From: Haematobia irritans | Taxonomy: Eukaryota > Arthropoda > Insecta > Diptera > Muscidae | Length of the DNA: 64,000 bases | NCBI RefSeq assembly: GCF_050003625.1 | Contig: NC_134398.1 | Coordinates: 102,601,886 to 102,665,885 of the forward strand | Direction of reading: 5' to 3' | In this document: one piece after another, positions 42,423 to 53,870 of the stretch | How the letters are laid out: each line of letters opens with the position of its first letter | Position numbering within the stretch: the first letter of the stretch is position 1 | Translations under genes and position numbers: made by a program | The notes under the pieces: model-generated | Database searches by the model: none | What the model was told of the DNA's origin: nothing | What the model saw: only the letters and a program-made list of their open reading frames with translations

Positions 42423-44699
42423 ATGCCAAACAGTGAAGAGATTACACAGCCAAGCCCATCGCTTGAAGAATTAAAACAGCGTCGTGCCTCATCGAAAGGT
42501 AGTATGACCCGGATCAAAAATGTTGTTGAAGGGAAAAATACATTGTCTCATACTGAATTAGAATGTCGATTGGGCATTATTGAGTCATACTACAAACAGG
42601 CTTCGTATTATCAGAACCAAATTGAAAGGTTGTCTCCTCTAGACGATGGTAGGGCTGATATAGACGAACTTTACATCACTATTAAGACTAAACTTTTAGA
42701 TCTCATTGGTAGTGGCAGGCGACATAGTATTACTAAACAATCTTTTTCTGTCCCTCAACACTCATCAAGTCGTCTTCCTAGCTTGAAACTTCCTAAGTTT
42801 GATGGAAAGTATTTAGAATACAAAAATTTTATAAATACTTTTAACAATTTGGTGCATAAGGACCCGAATATTCCAGTGACGGAAAAATTCAACCACTTAC
42901 TTTCGTGCCTCAGTGGTGAGGCCTTATCAACAATTAAAGCGTTTCAAGTCACAGATGAAAATTATCAAAGTGCCCTCGATAGACTCAAAGAGAGGTACGA
43001 TAATGACACACTGATCTTTTTGGAAAATGTGACATCAATGTTTGAAATTTCTAAATCAAGTAAACCTGTCCCAAAGCAATTAAGAAATATTGTAGACACT
43101 ATATCAGCCCTTTATAGTTCTTTAAAATCACTTGGCTCATATGAACAAATTTGTGACGCATTCATAATTCATTTGGCGATGAGCAAAGTTGACCCTGAAA
43201 CAAAACAGAAATGGGATGAGTTTATTGATTACTCAAAATTACCTTCGTGGACTGATTGCTGCTCTATGTTGGACAGACGTTGTCAACAACTCGATGCACA
43301 GTGTCGAAGAACATCCAAACAACAAAACCCATCTACCTCATCGAATTATTCGCATAATAATCAACCTTCAAAGCAGCACTCATTGCTAGCGAAAAATATG
43401 ACTCAAGAAATAATTTGCAATCATTGCTCAAAATCTGGTCATTTTATAACAACTTGTCAACGATTCATTGTTTTGAATCCAAATCAACGAATGGAGCAAG
43501 CAAAGCAACAAAAACTTTGTCTCAACTGTCTGTCAAAGGGACACATGTATATGCAGTGTCCATCGCGATATTCATGCAGATTTTGTAAACAAAAACATCA
43601 CTCGCTTTTACATAAGCAAGAGGAGCAAGAAGAAACTCCGACTACGTCATCTGCCTCAACTCACGGTACATTTCGACAAAATTCTGACTCACAAATAAGT
43701 AATGTTATTTTAGCGACTGCTTTGGTTTTAATTCGAGATTCTGAAGGGAATTTTAGAATGGGGAGAGCACTTCTTGATTCTTGCTCTCAAGTAAATTTCA
43801 TAACGGAATCTTTCTCAAATTCACTCAATTTACGGAAATCGAAAAATCCTATAGATATTTTGGGAATTGGTGCTTCTGGTGTAAAAGTTTCATACAAAAC
43901 ACAAAGTACTGTCCGATCTCGATTAAATAATTTCGAATTGTCCCTCGATTTCTTAATTTCCCCAAAGATAACTGGCTATCATCCTGATGAGAATTTATCG
44001 ATAACGGATTTCAATCTACCCAACAACATTGAATTAGCTGACCCTGAATTCCATTGTAGGCGTGGTATCGATATGTTACTTGGTGCCGAGTCATTTTTCT
44101 CACTTCTTTCTGTGGGACAAATTCGTCTTGGGGAAAATCTACCGACTTTACAGAAGACACTTTTAGGGTGGATTGTTTCCGGAAAATATACAAGTAATCA
44201 TTTGAATCGACCCTCAAAAACAAGTTATGTTGTCTCAGAAGATATATTTTCAAAAATCAGTAATAATGTCGAAATGTTATGGAAATTAGAATCTGTTGAA
44301 GGCAAACGCCAACCATTTTCATTGGAACAACAGGAATGCGAAAATCATTTCATTAAAAATGTATCGGTCCAAAATGATAGAAGAATCGTTGTGAGATTGC
44401 CTCTTAAGGAAGACCCAATGGTTCTTGGTGATTCAAGAGACATAGCTCTTCGTCGTTTTCTTTCTATTGAACGAAAATTAAATAAAAATTCTGAATTGAA
44501 GGAACAGTACTCAAAGTTTATGAAAGAATATGAAGAGCTAGGACATATGTCTCCAATAGAAGAAAAATCGATTTCTTCTCCAAACTATTACATTCAACAT
44601 CATTGTGTTTTACGACCTCAAAGTGTCTCGACCAAACTTGTGTGGTTTTTGACGCATCATGCAAATCCTCATCTCAATTGTCTCTTAACGATATCATGA
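42423..44699 (+). CDS. BEL Gag-protease and start of RT (758 codons)
   Basis: The ATG at 42423 starts MPNSEEITQPSPSLEELKQR. A DUF1759 Gag domain lies at about residues 115-290 (LPKFDGKYLEYKNFINTF). Zinc knuckles are CNHCSKSGHFITTC, CLNCLSKGHMYMQC and CRFCKQKHH, about residues 335-400. The DUF1758 protease has ALLDSCSQVNFI at about residues 450-460. The usual D-S-G motif reads D-S-C, one base from Gly, so protease activity is doubtful. The RT start (NYYIQHHCVLRP) is in phase. A one-base shift near 44630 then takes the frame off, and the last 20 or so residues are not authentic. Confidence 0.88.
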   Translation: MPNSEEITQPSPSLEELKQRRASSKGSMTRIKNVVEGKNTLSHTELECRLGIIESYYKQASYYQNQIERLSPLDDGRADIDELYITIKTKLLDLIGSGRRHSITKQSFSVPQHSSSRLPSLKLPKFDGKYLEYKNFINTFNNLVHKDPNIPVTEKFNHLLSCLSGEALSTIKAFQVTDENYQSALDRLKERYDNDTLIFLENVTSMFEISKSSKPVPKQLRNIVDTISALYSSLKSLGSYEQICDAFIIHLAMSKVDPETKQKWDEFIDYSKLPSWTDCCSMLDRRCQQLDAQCRRTSKQQNPSTSSNYSHNNQPSKQHSLLAKNMTQEIICNHCSKSGHFITTCQRFIVLNPNQRMEQAKQQKLCLNCLSKGHMYMQCPSRYSCRFCKQKHHSLLHKQEEQEETPTTSSASTHGTFRQNSDSQISNVILATALVLIRDSEGNFRMGRALLDSCSQVNFITESFSNSLNLRKSKNPIDILGIGASGVKVSYKTQSTVRSRLNNFELSLDFLISPKITGYHPDENLSITDFNLPNNIELADPEFHCRRGIDMLLGAESFFSLLSVGQIRLGENLPTLQKTLLGWIVSGKYTSNHLNRPSKTSYVVSEDIFSKISNNVEMLWKLESVEGKRQPFSLEQQECENHFIKNVSVQNDRRIVVRLPLKEDPMVLGDSRDIALRRFLSIERKLNKNSELKEQYSKFMKEYEELGHMSPIEEKSISSPNYYIQHHCVLRPQSVSTKLVWFLTHHANPHLNCLLTIS

Positions 44700-45128
44700 T
44701 GGTTGGTCCCACAATTCAAAATCAGTTACTCATAACTTTATTGCGCTTCAGATGTCATAGGTATGGCCTTAAAGCCGATATTGAAAAAATGTATCGGCAG
44801 GTATTGGTCCATCCTGATGATCGACATTTGCAACTGATTTTATGGCGTGATAATTCTACCAATCCGATTAAAACATATACCCTGAATACTGTCACATATG
44901 GAACTGCAATTTCCCAATTCTCACGAATGTGGCAAGGCTGTTGTCACAAAAGATTTCTATGTTGATGATATGATTACTGGCGCTGATGATTTGCATACAT
45001 TGCAACTCATCAAGAAGGAGGTAACAGAAATATTGACTCATTCAAATTTCTCTCTCTCAAAATGGCATAGTAACTGTCTCAATCTAAGCTTAACTGATGC
45101 TGGTATAAAAGAGGTTCGAATTGACTAG
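44630..45128 (+). pseudogene. BEL reverse transcriptase, broken
   Basis: VVFDASCKSSSQLSLND and LKADIEKMYRQVLVHPDD (first catalytic Asp) are followed by TVTYGTA. A deletion of roughly 60 bases with a phase change then leads to FYVDDMITGADD (catalytic YVDD, about 44958). A further one-base change occurs near 45118. Confidence 0.85.
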
Positions 45129-46722
45129 CACATTAGGAATATCGTGGTACACCTCTGATGATACTTTCCACTTTGAATTTCGCCCATTAAAATCGTATTC
45201 ACATAATACGAAAAGAACAATTCTGTCTCTTACATCTACGCTTTTTGACCCAATGGGGTTAATCAGCCCTCTAATCATTAAATCAAAAATTTTGCTACAG
45301 AAACTTTGGATTTTAAAATGTGATAGGGATGAATCTGTGCCTCAAGAAATTGATAGTGCTTGGACTAATATTTTGGCTGATTACCATAATCTACCCCAAT
45401 TAAAAATTTCTCGATTCATTCGTTTAACCAATTTGATTGATCTTCAAGTACATGAATTTGGAGATGCCTCTACTAAAGCGTATGGTTGTTGTCTCTATTT
45501 CCGATGCATCGATTCATTCGGCAGTGTTGTTACAAATCTGGTAGCTTCAAAATCTAGAGTTGCCCCACTAAAAACAAGATCTTTGCCCCGGTTAGAATTG
45601 TGCGCATCACATTTACTTGCAATTTTTTGGAATCAACTAAAAGATCATTTCAATTTTTCGATTTCAACAATAAATTTTTGGTCTGACTCGCATATTACAT
45701 TACATTGGATCAGAACTCATTCATCAACTTTATCAACTTTCGTCGGTAATAGAGTTTCTGAAATCCAAAATTTATCAAATGATATATATTGGCGATATAT
45801 ACCTACAGACCAAAATCCTGCAGACTTAGTGTCACGAGGTTGCTCAGTTATCGAACTGGAGAATTCTAATTGGTTTTATGGCCCATCGTTTCTACGATCT
45901 TCCGAATCTGAATGGCCACCGTTTGATGGTCCGAATGTCAGCGAAGAAGAAATGACGATAGAAAAAAGGAAAACAATTTTACTCGCGCAACAAGAAGATG
46001 TGCCATATATAGTTCAAGCGGTTCACAAATTTAGCAACTATTTGAAATGCCTCAGAATTTTCTCATATATTTTCCGATTTCAGTCGAAAAAACTTAGAAA
46101 CTGCCTCACTATATCTCCTGATGAACTGAATCATTCACTTCACCGTATTATTTGGGCGATTCAACGTCACTATTTTTCGAATGAAATTAAGCAAATAACC
46201 AGCTCTGGGACTTTATCTAAACATTTATCGTCTTTGGCTCTCTTCATAGAAGAAGTAGATGGAGTTGAATTAATTCGTGTTGGAGGTCGACTTCTAAATT
46301 CCGACTTACCCCAAGATATGAAGTTTCCATTCCTTCCCCCTAAATCTGACCCATTCGTTAAAGTCATGGTAAATCATTTTCACCAATCAAATTACCATGC
46401 TGGCCCTAGAGCTCTGGTGTCATTAATACAACAACAATTTTGGATCATCAATTGTCGCTCGTTAACAAGACAAGTGGTTTATAACTGCATACATTGCACT
46501 CGATATAAGCCAAAGCTTTTGACTCAGGTGATGGGAAATTTGCCAAAGGATCGTGTATCTGACTCTCGCCCATTTCAGGTTGTTGGTGTTGATTTTGCTG
46601 GCCCGATTGCAACGTATCTCAGAATTAGTGGAAAAACAAGCGGTTTATTGGTCGAAGAGGACTTCCATCCAAAATATACTGCGATAATGCCACAAATTTT
46701 ATTGGCGCTGAGTCAAAATTAA
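45121..46722 (+). pseudogene. BEL RT thumb, RNase H and integrase N-terminus
   Basis: It is open for 533 codons. TLGISWYTSDD and LFDPMGLISPLIIKSK are the BEL connection. FGDASTKAYGCCLYFR and FWSDSHITLHWI are RNase H. HFHQSNYHAGPRALVSLI with CIHCTRYKPK is the integrase zinc finger, and VGVDFAGPI gives the first core Asp. After RISGKTSG the phase switches because about 130 bases of the core are missing, so the last 30 residues are out of phase. Confidence 0.88.
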
Positions 46723-47381
46723 AGGAATTCCATAAACAATTTCACTTAGAGGAAACAAAATCCAAAATCGAATCATTTTCTCCCTCAAAACATATTCAAT
46801 TTGTATTTATCCCACCCAGAGCACCTAATTTTGGCGGTTTATGGGAGGCGGCGATCAAATCGGCGAAAGGTCACTTATTTCGCACTCTTCCAAATGCACG
46901 CCTAACATTTGAAGAATTATCCACAGCTTTAGTGGAAATAGAGGCCGTCATGAATTCTCGCCCAATTTCTCCAGCTTCAACTGACCCCAATGATCTTCAA
47001 GCCCTTACACCGGGACATTTTTTAATTGGTTGCCCTTTACTCAGTTTACCAGAAAGAACACATTTTGACTCAGATATCTCTCATCTGCAATCGTGGCAAA
47101 GAATTTCTGCCGTAAAATCGCACTTCTGGCGCAGATGGCATAAAGAATATTTGGCTCAACTTCAACATCGTCATAAATGGCAAACCCCGCAGCAAGATCT
47201 AAAGGTCAACGATATGGTCATCATCCATGAAGATAATGTCCCACCGATGAAATGGATCACTGGACGTGTAACGAACATTGTCTCAGGTGCTGATGGTTAT
47301 GCTAGAGTTGCAGATGTACGGACTCCTAATAATGTACTCAGACGTCCAGTGACAAAGTTGGCGAAATTACCAATTGATTGA
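46640..47381 (+). pseudogene. BEL integrase core end and DUF5641-type tail
   Basis: It resumes in another phase after the deletion, with the second core Asp in YCDNATNFIGAES, the Glu in FGGLWEAAIKSAK, then NSRPISPASTDPNDLQAL, TPGHFLIGCPLL and a C-terminal KVNDMVIIHED. Its stop is at 47379-47381, 27 bases before the 3' LTR. Confidence 0.85.
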
Positions 47382-47408
47382 AACCAAGGGTTTCAATGGA
47401 GCCCGGCA
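47382..47408 (+). other. Polypurine-tract region
   Basis: The short spacer AAGGGTTTCAATGGAGCCC lies between the pol stop and the 3' LTR, where second-strand priming occurs in LTR elements. The purine tract is weak. Confidence 0.4.
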
Positions 47409-48412
47409 TGTTAAATCATCATGATTTATTGTTATTTTATGTTTCTTTGCTATTAGTATAACATCTGTATTTGAAACTTCAAATATTTATTTTATTTTAA
47501 TTTAACTTGAAAATTGTTTGAAATTATATTGAATCCAAGTCTTAATATGCAATCTCTATTTTTTGTATCTCATACTGACATCCCTACTACTAATATCGTA
47601 AATGTCATTCTCAATTCTTTACCCACAATATTTTCGTTATTGTTGTTGCAACACTTTGGGGCAATGATCAACATGTAAATAATGTAAACAATAGCTGATA
47701 TATACATACGTATGTACATATATTATAACTGTCCCATCTTTTATATCATTAGAAGTTTGAAGTTTGGCAAATAAAATATTAATATTCGAGAAAGTGTTGA
47801 AGTGGAACAATCGTGTTTGATTACAGTCGGGTCAGAAAGTGTGATATATGTAAATTACACAGAGAGACATTCTTAGTAATTGAAACAAAGTGTATTCAAA
47901 TAGAGACAGTGAGAATAATTCGAAAATTATTCTGAAATAATTTGTGAAATCTTGAGCCAGGAAATTGTAGTGCACAGAGACAGTAAAGAATTGGAAACAA
48001 TGTAAAAATTGTGGGTCAATTATTAACTTAGTGGAGACAAAATAGCAATAGTTGAACTCAAATTATTTGGATTATTGTAATCAAAAGTGAAATTCTTCTA
48101 TAATCCAAAATTGAAAATCAGTATAAACATTATCATAGAGACATATTAAGTGTAGCAGTTCATAGTGTTCCATGATAATACTGAATTTCTACTGGAAGTG
48201 AAGTTGACTATTTCTCTGCAGCATTCAGAGGAGAAAATTAGTACTACATTTGTGTATTGCCTCGTAAGTTGGAAGTTGGCCCAACTCAAGGTAAAATTTT
48301 ATTTTATATTTTTATACAATTCGCATACCCAAGTCGGACCATTGGGTTAGGAATTTGTCTCAATACATATTGGACAAATTCCAGGACTGTCAAAACAGGC
48401 AGTCCTCAAACA
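47409..48412 (+). repeat. 3' LTR of the BEL element (1004 bp)
   Basis: It has the same ends as the 5' LTR plus about 154 extra bases (roughly 47715-47875) that include AACTGTCCCATC and CAGTCGGGTCAGAAAG. Confidence 0.9.
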
Positions 48413-48927
48413 AAACCCTGTAATTTTGACGATAAAAAGGTCATAAAGGCGTAAATATTCTAGTTGAAAGAAAACCAATTTTTAAAAGAAAACTTACTAA
48501 TTCTCTATTTTTTAAATTTGTTCGAATCGATCTGGAGTTGCTTTGAAATTAAATATTGCTTTTACAACAAAGAAAAACATTAAACTGGTTTCCACAAAGA
48601 TTAATTAACAAATAATAATATACATATAAAAATATTCTTTTTAAAAGAAAGCCATATTAAAAAAATACTTACCAATTTATGACTACATTATACGCTGAGA
48701 TATAACAAAAATTTTCCAAATTCATCTGGAATTGAATATTATTTTTTTACATTGAATAATACAAATTGCAATACACTTTCAACATATTTTCCTAAATATT
48801 CTTAATAACTTTTTTCTAAACTACCGATAAAATATTAATAACTTTCATTTAAAAGGTTTAATAAACAAACACCAATATATGTCTCAAACATTAAAAATAT
48901 TCCATGTCTTTATATTCCCTTGTTGCA
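48413..48927. other. AT-rich DNA, no gene
   Basis: No coding frame. Short blocks (GAAAACTTACTAATTCTC, CCAAATTCATCTGG) echo sequence at 39800-40990, so this and that region are diverged copies of one AT-rich repeat, with the BEL element inserted in it. Confidence 0.4.
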
Positions 48928-49250
48928 TACACGCAAAAAAATAATTCTTTCCTCCCAAACGAAATTTTAGACAAACAAAGTTCGTTTCTCATTTGCTTTT
49001 CGCTGTAAGGAAGTGTATTTGGGAGAAAAGTATATACTTTTTGTGATAAACGTTTATTCTTTTCTAGGATGTAAAAACAATTTCATAAGGACAAAGTAAA
49101 AAAAAACATTGTTTTCTTGCTAATTACATTTTCCCTCACATCTTTCTCACATCCACGATGTTTTTTTAGTTCTTAACACCTTTTCCTGTAATACCAACAA
49201 TGTAGAAGAAATTATACGATTTTATAAATTTTTAAAATTTTTTTACCTTT

Positions 49251-49322
49251 CGCCTGGACGGAGAATCGAACCGCGGACCATGCACTTTGTAAGCCAACAC
49301 ACTAACCACTGAGCTATGTACC
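49251..49322 (-). other. tRNA-like module 2 (fourth copy)
   Basis: The minus strand has GCTCAGTGGTTAGTGTG as the A-box-like part and GGTTCGATTCTCC as the B-box part. Confidence 0.6.
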
Positions 49323-49436
49323 TGTTGTGGTCATCAATAGATAAATTTCCATATAAGTTATATTTATATAGCATAGCTTGCGGCGCCCACGAACCGTATA
49401 AACGAAGTTTATTTAACAGAAACAAACATTTAGTTT

Positions 49437-49505
49437 GGCACGGTGGAGCAGTGGTTGCTACGTCCGACTTGCATGCCAAGGGTCGTGGGTTCGATCCCTG
49501 TTTTT
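49437..49505 (+). other. tRNA-like module 1 (fourth copy)
   Basis: The plus strand has GGTGGAGCAGTGGTTGC and GTCGTGGGTTCGATCCCTG, the same family as the SINE head at 20309-20661. It points away from the module at 49251-49322. Confidence 0.6.
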
Positions 49506-49683
49506 GTTTTTTACATATATTCCAGATATGTTCGGAAGATGCCGAAAAAATGTTCAACATTTCATTGTAGTATATTAAAATTTGAACTGTAAAATGTGTC
49601 TTATTAAAGACCTAAAGTCAGAAAAGAACAGTGTTTGATATAAACGAAATGGATTGTGTTGTTGTTTCAAAAATAACTTTTTT

Positions 49684-49865
49684 GTTGTTGTTTTTTATTT
49701 CAGCTTAAAACCATACATTGACTAAACTACAAGAGTAGCTTAACCAACAGAGGAAAAGAATGTTTGTCAAATTTATTTGGGCAAAGCCCTATAGACTGCA
49801 AGATGGTTGGATGGACGCACGTTTCGGAATTACCACATTCCTCATCAGCATCCTCTACTTGCAGC
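49684..49865 (-). mobile_element. 5'-truncated retroposon, 14-bp target duplication
   Basis: AAAATAACTTTTTT flanks it at 49670-49683 and 49866-49879. On the minus strand it ends TTTAAGCTGAAATAAAAAAC followed by an AAC repeat, like a LINE 3' tail. Related pieces lie near 38526 and 39955-40540. Confidence 0.75.
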
Positions 49866-50020
49866 AAAATAACTTTTTTTATTGAAAAAATAAAAATTTT
49901 GTAACAAACGAATTTTTTTGGTGATAAAAGTTTAAAATTTTCGAAGCAATTCAAAAAACTCTAACAAAAGAAAAACGTTTTCGGTACACGTTTTCCAAAC
50001 GTTTTTTTTCTTTGCGTGTA

Positions 50021-51403
50021 CCTGCTTAAAAGATGCAACAGCACACGCCAACGCAACTATACAACTGAAGCATGCCAAACAAAACCAAGCAAAGCCAAAC
50101 CATTCCGACAACAACAAAAACACATGTGCCTTTATTTAAAACAACACCTTATCAAGCCAAAGAAACCATCCGCGAATAACAAACACACACACAAACCACT
50201 AAATGAACAAAAATAAAAACAACCCCACGCTCATGTATACACAACATACCCAGCCCTCGCTAACATTTCTCATTAATGCATTACTCTCACTCAAACAAAA
50301 GTCAAGTAACATCATCTTTACATTAATCACATTCCACTATGCCGATAAAGATCTCTGTACTATGCATTAGTTCATCGCATCTGATGACAATTTACTCTAA
50401 GAATAATATTTGTAAAGGCACACCAGTTTATGAACGATGAAACGTTTAACTTAAAATTTGCAAAAACTTCATGACATGCTATCTACCATTTTTGACGAAA
50501 ATGTCTATAAATTTTATTACATGTGAACTAAAAATATTTCATTGGGTAATTTTCTACCAACAATCATTAACTATAGGAATTGTCAGTAAGAAATTGCTAT
50601 CCACTTTCAAGTTCATTTTTCGTAAAAAATATTTTCTCATACAAAAAAATCTTATAGTAAATTGCACTTATTATTTAGAAAGTACTTTACATTTCACAAG
50701 TAGTTTTATAGCATGACAAGCGAATTTTTAAGTACCAGTTAAGAAATTTTTTAAGGAAATTTCCATCGTATTTTGTAGGCCATGAACTAAACGATTACTA
50801 CTTAGAATTTGTAAAATTTCCTTTCGTGTAGTTAATTTTCGTTGAAGATACGAAAAATGAACTAAAATTCTGGCAAATTCTTGTAATAACTTATTGTAAA
50901 AATCTTCTTAAATTTACGAGACACCTTTTTTTCTGTGTGTGTTGCCTCGTAAGTTGGAAGTTGGCCCAAACATAAGGTTGTGGTGTATAACCATGGGTTG
51001 TCCAATTAATGTTGCCAAGATTGTTATGAACTTTTTGTAGTGCACGCATAAAGTTTCTTGCCACTATCTCGTCGACAATCGGGGTGATTCAAAATATCTA
51101 CGAAGTTCAGTATTTACAACGAAACCCACAATATAAAAATTATTAACGAATATATCAAGAAATAGAAAGATAGAGAAAAAAGGATCTAAAACCCCAAAAG
51201 AAACGCAGAAAAATTGTGGAACAGATGTATAGGTGTTGACATCTGACCTGATCCCTCTCAACCTTGACCATGAGTGATAAGCCACCAGATTTATCATGGT
51301 GCCAAATGTTCCCAACCCATCACCCAGTTAGGATATCAATAAACAACAAATTACAATTTCATCCTGATTTATTCAAATCAATAAATTCAATAATAACCCT
51401 ACC
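50021..51403. other. Non-coding DNA with a BEL LTR scrap
   Basis: No convincing gene. 50940-50970 repeats the end of the BEL LTR (GCCTCGTAAGTTGGAAGTTG). The stretch 50020-50300 is relatively AC-rich with short frames of no recognisable family. Confidence 0.4.
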
Positions 51404-52823
51404 CAATAAACACAAACGTTTGAAAAATGCTAAATTTCAACAATTTTTCAAACACTTTTTTCAAAGGATTAGGGTAATATACAAGTTGAGAAATTGTTGA
51501 GAAAATCGCGTTCTCAACAAAAAACAGACATTACCCTCAACAGTAAATTTCAACACATTAGCAATAATGTCTCAAGTGTTATCCTCAAATTGAAATGCAT
51601 CGCTACTCAACAATTTCTCAAACAATTTTTGATGCGAGTCAAATTATAAATTATCATCGTTGCAATTACTTTTCAACCAAAATTTGTATGAATGATATCC
51701 CCACTTCAAATTGAAAGTCAAAGCCAAAATTCTATGAATTTTGTATAATTTTCGTCAAAATAAAATATATAATAATACACTACAGTACATAATACACTAC
51801 AATACCAATTGAAAAATAATAATCTTATTTAACATATCAACAAATAAGAACAAAACAACAAAACATTAAATATCTTAAACATTATTTGTAAACACTTTTG
51901 CATTGATAATTCGATTTCCTTCCAGTTGGTGTCATAAAACAGCATTAAAATTTGAAATTAGAACGTGCTGGACCGCGTGTTAGAATAGATTTCCAGCAGA
52001 AGAAATTCACAAAATATCTAGTTTAAACTGATAATAGGATGTAAATTAAACTGACAATGTGATGCACATTTTTATCCAGAAGTTGTTGATTTTAACAATT
52101 GGTTGTTTTTAACAATTTGCACTTTGAAAGGTTTCTGGAAACTTTTTCTTGTCGATAAGCCACTCATTTTTCATTGGTCAGCTTCTTAATGTTTGCAAAA
52201 ATGTAGCATCCAAAGATTTTGGTTTTCTGCCAAAAAACTTAAATTTAGTGACTTCTCTAAAATGTTGATTTAATTCTCTAAAATGTTGATTTAATTCTTC
52301 ATATTGACTTACCAATTATTATAAACTATTTAAAGCAGTCACAGCCAATTGTCCAAAATTTTTTCATCGGTTAGCTTTTTAATGTTTTCAAGAACTTAGA
52401 ATCCATAATTTTAGTTTTCTGCAAAGTGATATACATTTAGTGACTTCCTTAATGTTTTTTTATTTTCACTTACCTATTAGTATAAATTATTTGGAGTAAA
52501 TTCAGTTATTTGTCTAAAATTTTCCATTTTTTTTTATTTCTTCCAATTGACCACGAACTTCGTTGCACAAATAAGTATTGAAAACCACATGTTTTTTTCG
52601 TTGCATTTTAGCGTAGTGCTTTGTCAAAGTTTTCTCATATTATCTTCAAAACCTTTTCAAAGATTTCATCAACATTTTGGCAAATTGGAAGTAATTCGCA
52701 ATCAATTTGAAGATATATTGAAGATGAGCTGTTTCAAGTCAAGTTGAATTTATGTTGAAAATTATATTTACCCTTAAACTGAAAAGTTGTTGCATTTGAA
52801 AAACGCTCATCCTGTGTTTATTG
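51404..52823. mobile_element. Unclassified TIR element, 1.4 kb, non-coding
   Basis: It starts CAATAAACACAAACGTTTG and ends, inverted, CAATAAACACAGGATGAGCG. GTTTGAAAAATGC and its complement GCATTTGAAAAACGC lie just inside. No coding frame has transposase character. The superfamily is unknown. Confidence 0.5.
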
Positions 52824-53089
52824 ATTATTTCAAAACCATATTCAAATACAGCGACAAGATACAAATTCAGATTCTCTGAAGTAAATTCAACAAAATTAAC
52901 CGAAACGAATTTTACCGAGCAAAAATTACATCAAAATTACTTAAACAAATATTCAAAAATTCATTGAACAAAAATTTACCTAATAAAACCAATAGTCATT
53001 TTAATTTATTTTTGTTAATGCATGCCGTTGCATTTTGCAAAGTGCTTTGTTTTTATTCAAATGAAATAAAATTACAAATTTGATTTGAC
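52824..53089. other. Short AT-rich spacer, no gene
   Basis: Nothing recognisable except mild repeats of ATTCAAAAATTCATTG type. Confidence 0.3.
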
Positions 53090-53870
53090 CATCGTAAGAG
53101 ACAGGGATCGAATCCACGACTTTACAACTGCGAATCTCAGCTTATCCCACTAGGCTAAGCCTGAGTTGTATTTAAACTTAACTAGCAATGTATATAAACA
53201 GACTTTGGATTTTGGTAACTTTTAAATTAATTTTTATCGAAACTAAAGAATAGCGAAAGGAAATAAATCAGTTTTTATATGTTAATTTTTTGTTTACAAC
53301 ATCACCGCGTAATTGTTAACAACCAAAATCAAAAGACTTTTATATTTTAATACATAAAAATTCAATGATTAATAAAAACAACACAAAACAAAAAAAAAAA
53401 AAAACATTTATCAATTCGCCCCAAAGTGGAGCCGAACCGCCGACCTTCGGACTGGGAAGCTGAGCTTCAACCACTAGGCTAAGCCAGGTTGGTTTTTCGA
53501 TTTGCCTAGCACTTCATTTGAACAGTCTTTGGATTTTGGTTTAAGTTTTCGTATATTCAAATTAATTAATCGCGACACTAACGAAATCGAGTTGGCATGT
53601 TCACTTGATACAACTTCAACAAATATTTATTTTATCCTTTTTCTACAACTATAAATCAAAAGACATATTTTAACAATTAATTTGTAATCGCAAATAAAAA
53701 ACAAACAAACAGAAAAAAAATTGAACTGCCCATGAGCGAGGTTGAACAGCCAACCTTACAACTGTGAAGCTGAGCTTCTCCCACTAGGCTAAGCTCTGGC
53801 TTGTGGGTGGATGGCAAAATAATTATAGGAACATCTACAAGTCTTTTGATTTGGGTTGCATAAAAAGGTA
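53090..53870 (-). repeat. Tandem array of three tRNA-like SINE units
   Basis: Three minus-strand tRNA-like modules start near 53170, 53490 and 53805, about 315 bases apart. Each has GGCTTAGCCTAGTGG (A-box-like; the third has only GCTTAGCCTAGTGG) and a B-box-like element, strongest in GTGGATTCGATCCC and CGGTTCGGCTCC. Each is followed by a block with CTTTGGATTTTGG or a variant. The units have diverged strongly in their spacers. Confidence 0.55.

Larger units (their letters stand above)
41080..48412 (+). mobile_element. BEL/Pao LTR retrotransposon, both LTRs present, 7.3 kb
   Basis: Both LTRs start TGTTAAATCATCATG and end GTCCTCAAACA. AAAC flanks the element (41076-41079 and 48413-48416), a 4-bp target duplication as usual for BEL/Pao. 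A primer-binding-like TTGGCGACCGTGACAGG follows the 5' LTR. The coding region has Gag, protease, RT, RNase H and integrase in BEL order, with frameshifts and deletions. There is no env. Confidence 0.92.
48928..50020 (-). mobile_element. Composite tRNA-pair element, fourth copy with different ends
   Basis: The core (both tRNA-like modules and flanking blocks) is the inverted equivalent of copies A and C. The outer ends are TACACGCAAAAAAATAATTC and, inverted, TACACGCAAAGAAAAAAAACG. It contains a 182-bp retroposon at 49684-49865. Confidence 0.6.

Noticed and set aside
49243..49560. Minus-strand 105-codon frame
   Set aside because: It runs across the tRNA-like modules of the composite element and is not conserved in copies A and C.
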